Positions 59,081 through 64,000 of a stretch of DNA of 64,000 bases are shown here, piece by piece (position 1 is the stretch's first letter; each line of letters starts with the position of its first letter). Below the pieces are notes generated by a model. It saw only the letters and a list, made by a program, of their open reading frames with translations. It was not told the origin of the DNA and searched no databases. The stretch is taken from NCBI GenBank assembly GCA_947561585.1, contig CANNZV010002535.1:1-64000 (forward strand), given 5' to 3'. A program made the position numbers and the translations under genes. The stretch is from Caprella mutica (taxonomy: Eukaryota; Arthropoda; Malacostraca; Amphipoda; Caprellidae).

Positions 59081-59710
59081 GGGGGTGTGGTTCTCCCACT
59101 TTAGGGGGTGTGGTTCTCCCACTTTAGAATGTGGTTCTCCCACTTTAGAGGGTGTGATTCTCCTACTTTAGGGGATGTGGCTCACCCACTTTGGGGGGGG
59201 GGTGTTATTCTCCCACTTTGGGGGGTGTGATTCTCCCACTTTGGGGGTGTGATTCTCCCACTTTAGGGGGTGTGATTCTCCTACTTTGGGGGGTGTGGTT
59301 CTCCCACTTTGGGGGGGGGGTGATTCTCCCACTTTGGGGGGTGTGATTCTCTCACTTTCGGGGTGTGATTCTCCCACTTTAGGGGGTGTGATTCTCCTAC
59401 TTTGGGGGGTGTGGTTCTCCCACTTTGGGGGGGGGGTGTTGTTCTCCCACTTTAGGGGGTGTGATTCTCCTACTTTGGGGGGTGTGGTTCTCCCACTTTA
59501 GGGGGTGTGGTTCTCCCACTTTAGGGGTGTGGTTCTCCCACTATAGGGGGTGTGGTTCTCCCACTTTAGGGGTGTGGTTCTCCCACTTTAGGGGTGTGGT
59601 TCTCTCACTTTAGGGGGTGTGGTTCTCCCACTTTAGAGGGTGTGGTTCTCCCACTTCAGGGGTTGTGATTCTCCCACTTTAGGAGGTGTGGTTCTCCCAC
59701 TTTAGGGGGT
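59081..59710. repeat. G-rich ~23-bp minisatellite, ~27 copies
   Basis: The unit is GGTGTGGTTCTCCCACTTTA plus a variable run of 3-9 G. Variants include ATTCTC, CCTACTTT and CTATAGG. The G run length differs between units, so the array can slip. Its last unit merges without a break into dispersed repeat block B. Many three- to nine-G runs on the + strand could form G-quadruplexes. Frames through it on both strands are artefacts. Confidence 0.95.
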
Positions 59711-59903
59711 GTGGTATCCAATTAATTACAGGTAGGTTAGTCTGTGGTGCTAAATAGTTCACCTTGCGTCTCTGACTCAAATAAACCCTCCTCTTAGTCT
59801 AACTAATTTGCCTGAACTAAGGTGTAGCTGTTATAAAAACGTGATATAATAAACAGGTGCAGAATGCGCAATGTGTCAATTTATTTAATTTGCCTGAACT
59901 AAG
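59690..59903 (+). repeat. Dispersed repeat block B (partner at 6921)
   Basis: Nearly collinear with 6921-7139 (ATTACAGGTAGGTTAGTCTG, CGTCTCTGACTCAAATAAAC, CAGGTGCAGAATGCGCAATG), ending TTGCCTGAACTAAG in both. This copy carries the expanded minisatellite on its 5' side. Confidence 0.85.
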
Positions 59904-60658
59904 GATTTGAAGCTTATCATTTTGTTTGAATCTTTTTAATTCCTTAGTCCCAAAAGATCAGAGCTTCTGAACAGTATAACTCAAAAGATGATAACTGTAA
60001 TACTATATAATGGTGAAAATAATTTAGGTTGATTTAGTAGTATTTTCCATTTATATTTTCATAGTTTTACATCTCTTGCACTACAACAGTCAGATGATTT
60101 AAGTTGAATAACAGTCAATTATGATTTACCTATTGATCTAAATAGAATTTTATGGTCTATCAGTTTTGAAGCGGTGGGAAGGGGTCATAATACACCCAGG
60201 TTTTTTCGAATGACTTTTGTAATTCTATTCGAATGGCTTCATTCTTATAAGATATGCAAGATATGCTATTAATAAATATTTCTGCAGTATAAGTTTGCTG
60301 AAAAATTCTAACTAATTATTATAACAAGTTCGTATTCAAGTTAATTCCATTGTTTAGTGAATAAAAATTTAAAAATGTGGTTCAGGAAAACTGTATATAT
60401 ATATGTACGTATATAGTATCCATTTATTTCAGCAATATTAATGTTAAACATTATCCACATTTCCTTCATTATTAAATATACCTTATTTAATTGAAACAAA
60501 TTAACGTTACTTTGTCAAGATTATAATTATACTCAAATTAGTAATCACACCCAAGTTAATTAATTTTCTCAGAAAATCAGACTTGGTGTAACTTCCTCTA
60601 GAGTTTACTAGCACTACTTTTTTACAATTTCAATTACTAAATGTTGCAATTTATTTGC
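59904..60658. other. No gene seen
   Basis: AT-rich spacer between repeat blocks B and C. Confidence 0.3.
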
Positions 60659-60865
60659 CTCAAATAGGCGGGTGCCCATTCTCCAAACAATGATGAATTA
60701 AACAATTATTATATACATTCATCAAAACAACATCTCCGGTTTGGGGTTATCCAATTCAGAGTCTCAATTGAATGATTACATGGTAAGCTGTCTGCTCCAG
60801 TTTATCATTACTCTGCTTAAACTCCAAGAAATGAAGGATGTTGTGATCACGTAAAGCTCCTCCAA
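60659..60865 (+). repeat. Dispersed repeat block C (partner at 9461)
   Basis: See 9461. GGTGCCCATTCTCCAAACAA, CATCAAAACAACATCTCCGG and GGATGTTGTGATCACGTAAA are the best-kept strings. Confidence 0.7.
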
Positions 60866-63800
60866 TTACGCGATCTGGGAGCTACAGAGTGTTTGGTGTT
60901 CGCAGTGGTAGCAGGATATGATTTTATTGTCTAGGTACTTCATGTAGTTATGTGATTTATATGGATCTGAATATCACATTTATACGCCATTCTAATTCAA
61001 CTAAAAAAACGTTATTGCCTTGAATTTATTGAAAGGAAGTGAAGCCGACAAACATATTTTGCTATTGATGAATAACTATATTGATGATTGATATTATTTT
61101 TTTTATAAAAGGAAATTTAAAAAAATATCTATTATTAAACAGTTATTCCCATGGAAATACTTTTTGTATTTACATAACAAGTATAGGGCGAGATGTTGGT
61201 TCCTTCACAATGCCTGTAACAAATATGAAGATCACAATTAATTGATTTAACATTCAATTTACAAGTATGTGAGCTTTGTCCCAGAAAATACTTGTGTGTT
61301 CACTTCCAGTAAGCTCTCTTAAATCATGGGAATTCTTATCACGAATCAGCAATGGTATTTTGAAATAAATTCTCATCTGTTGAGAGTGCAGTAAACATGT
61401 TTAAAAGTTCCATAAGGTTTTGACTGCACTAAGATACAATATATTCCCTTAAATGGTATTTTATTTTATACAACGCTAAATTACAAAACGAGTTGAAAGG
61501 TGATGAATTATGAAGTCTTACTGCATATTTGTTTCAATCTCGAAACCCTCCCTCATTCTTCTTGCTATCTTTGTAATTTCTATTAAGGTTTTTCCCTCGA
61601 TGTCAAGCTGGTGACGAGAAGAGGAAATTATTTTCAGTCGCTTGCATTCAGGGGCCGAAAGATTATATCGTCAGTTGTGTGTCCGTCTGAAATCACCTGA
61701 TGAGTGAAGACAGTTTTCGGAGATTCCGAGTAAAAGAAGCTTTATATAGACCAATCGGACGAATAATATTTTAAATATATTTAAAATATTTACTAAGAAG
61801 TTTAACTCCTACTTGTCATATTATAACCTTTTTGGGTTTTATTTAATTGCATATTCTTAAGCTTGAAAAGAAAATGTAGCTTTATTTAGTTTAAATTTCG
61901 AGATAAGCCAATCAATTATTTATGTATCTTTAACTTCAATTTCTGTTTTTTGATTGATGCAGTTTTTTGAGAATTGAATACTTTAACTGCAGCCCTCATA
62001 AAACAACTATTTACAACTTTTTATTTTCTCCTTTCATTTTCATCTTAACTAAATATCATTCCTCTACTAAGGTACAAAAGAGTTTTTGAAGGTTCAAATG
62101 ATATGGACTTGAGACTACCGTGAGTTACCAGCAACATGAGTAGCTATATCACTATATATGTGCTCACCGGTGGGTCACGCCGCAGTTAAAGTAGCAATAT
62201 CAAGACTATTGATATACCTGATTTACCAGAGATGATCATTGATCACACATCATACCTTTAATTTTGCGGTTCTTAAATGATTTAAAATGTTCAGTGAATA
62301 TTCCAAACCTAACAATCGATAGTCAATAGATGTCTCATTAAGCAACTCGGTTGTCGAGTGCTCACTACTGGAAAATTAGTCTCAGAAAGGCTGTTGTTTG
62401 ACACAAATTGAAGATGAGAAAATTCCACAACTCTGACTTCCTTAGCGATTAGCGCATCAGTTGGAAAAAATAATCAAACCTTATAGTTACTTCTTATAAG
62501 GGAAAATATTCATTTTGAATTATGTGGAAAATTAAAGGACTATCAAGGCCATTATTTCAAATTATTCAATCTTTAATTGTGAATGGATGTCTGATAAATT
62601 TAAATAGTAATCATTCCTCTTGAACATTGTATATATAATTAATGTAAATTACTGGTATTTGAATTACATATTTTACAGTCTATATCGTATAAATTAATTG
62701 ACAATCAAATATGAAGTCTTGCCGTTAAATGCTGGGAGGATAAAGAAACAATCACACGTTTTTCCACGTTATCAATAACTGACTTGACAATCAAACGCTC
62801 AGGTGAATTGTTTGTAGCTTTCCACTGCACTGAAATTCCCAGTGAATAAAAAACAGCGCTACTCTCCCACACAAGAAAAAGGAAACAAACGACAGTTTCC
62901 GCTCAGAACTATTTGTTTCTCTTTTTGCTCATATGACCCATATATTTAAGTAAAACGATAAAAACTGTAAGATGTTTTAAATAAAAGCCTTTTAAAACGC
63001 TTTATATTACATATATAAATATATTTTTTCAAATATTCTAGTAACAATTGGAATTTTTCTTTCATAAAATTTCAAATAATTAGTTCCATATATAATGCAC
63101 GTACAGTTTTTAATTGAATCAAATTGCTTATATTTTGAAATCATATATTTTGCAGATGATAGGACCCTAATTGAACAAATAATTGGTTCCTTGTATAAGT
63201 ATGCAATTCATGATGGATCAATGAACCTGTTCGTGAAGATACTCTAAGATAAACTAATGTAAATTAAGGTGACTCATTGTGTTGAGAGATAGACAAAGTA
63301 CCTGAAGATTTAGGCCTACTGCTCATTTGTTGATTTTCGAGAGTATATTGAGGCGGTTTATTGATCCAGAGAGTTGATTGTGGCTGTTTGAATGAACATT
63401 GAATACATTAAGATTGTCGAGAGAAAATATTGGCTGGTGAAGAATAAACAGCTCCAGAGCCAATATCAGAGTCATTTCAATATCCATTGGCATCCAAATA
63501 CTGCCGAGAGATCCGTCACTACGCAGGCAGATGAAGCCTTTGCTGTGGTGGAATAAATTGAAATTGAATACGCTGGAATATTTTGAATTTCATTAAATCC
63601 TCACATTCTGTAATAAGAGATTTCGTATCGTAAATAAAAATACTGATTATCTATTAATATATCAAATTAAAATGTTTGTTTATAATGAAATTATTAATGT
63701 ATATATAAAACTGGCTTAAATACTTTTTCGATATTTTATTCATTATATGACATTTTTTGACGTACCTAGATGAAGAGTATGATTACTTTTATATGGATAG

Positions 63801-64000
63801 AAATATGCTCGAATTTACTTAGAATCGGTGAGAACTTCCTGCACAGAGAAAAAAGTTTACTCATATCTAATGGGTCAACAATTTATGCTTTGAATCAATT
63901 TATTACGTGAGTTGGTTGGACTTTATTCATGTTTTCATGTGTGTTAAAACAACTATGACATGGTGTGTCATCAAAAATTAGTTAATTCAATTCATTTTAT
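60866..64000. other. No gene seen to the window end
   Basis: AT-rich sequence. No long frame, repeat array or mobile-element end was recognised. Confidence 0.3.

Noticed and set aside
59168..59613. Pro- and Gly-rich frames in the G-rich array
   Set aside because: By-products of the 23-bp minisatellite; frames shift with G-run length.

Overview
This is an AT-rich, intron-bearing eukaryotic window with very few genes. Splice-site style, TA-flanked MITEs, CAGGG-type hAT-like MITEs, non-LTR retrotransposon debris and many minisatellites suggest an arthropod, most likely an insect. That is inference; no species-level marker was recognised. No rRNA, tRNA, CRISPR or prokaryotic operon structure was seen.

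The one convincing gene lies on the + strand at about 45.4-51.6 kb. Eight coding exons joined by GT-AG introns give a single 1,215-codon reading frame, with every splice phase agreeing. The protein has a short N-terminal Tudor-like segment, about 38 tandem copies of a 10-residue repeat, two C2H2 zinc-finger-like motifs, a tyrosine-recombinase (Crypton-like) catalytic domain and a small C-terminal SANT/Myb-like segment. It may be an intact Crypton-type transposon gene or a host gene domesticated from one.

The rest is mostly a repeat landscape. At 0-5.4 kb there is a left-edge minus-strand coding fragment, a 24-bp minisatellite, several MITEs with GGGTAAGTT ends and TA duplications, and a 37-bp minisatellite. 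At 5.4-11.5 kb there are dispersed repeats shared with the right end of the window, plus a 1,053-bp foldback element with tandem-repeat arms and a 9-bp target duplication. From 11.5 to 42 kb the sequence is largely unrecognised, with 50-bp and 38-bp minisatellites, more MITEs, a non-LTR RT C-terminus on the minus strand, a C/G-rich foldback element with a 9-bp duplication, and short candidate exons.

At 42.0-45.2 kb there is a nest of MITEs with CCAG(T/A)CTG ends. Perfect 8-bp duplications allow the insertion order to be read, and one copy interrupts a large palindrome. At 45.4-51.6 kb, intron 1 of the recombinase gene carries a foldback element inserted beside a retroelement-like remnant. From 52 to 64 kb there are a second copy of that remnant, an hAT-like MITE, a 40-bp minisatellite, a foldback element built on CAATTGAGCC units, and dispersed repeats collinear with those at 5.4-9.7 kb. 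One of these has expanded into a ~630-bp G-rich minisatellite.
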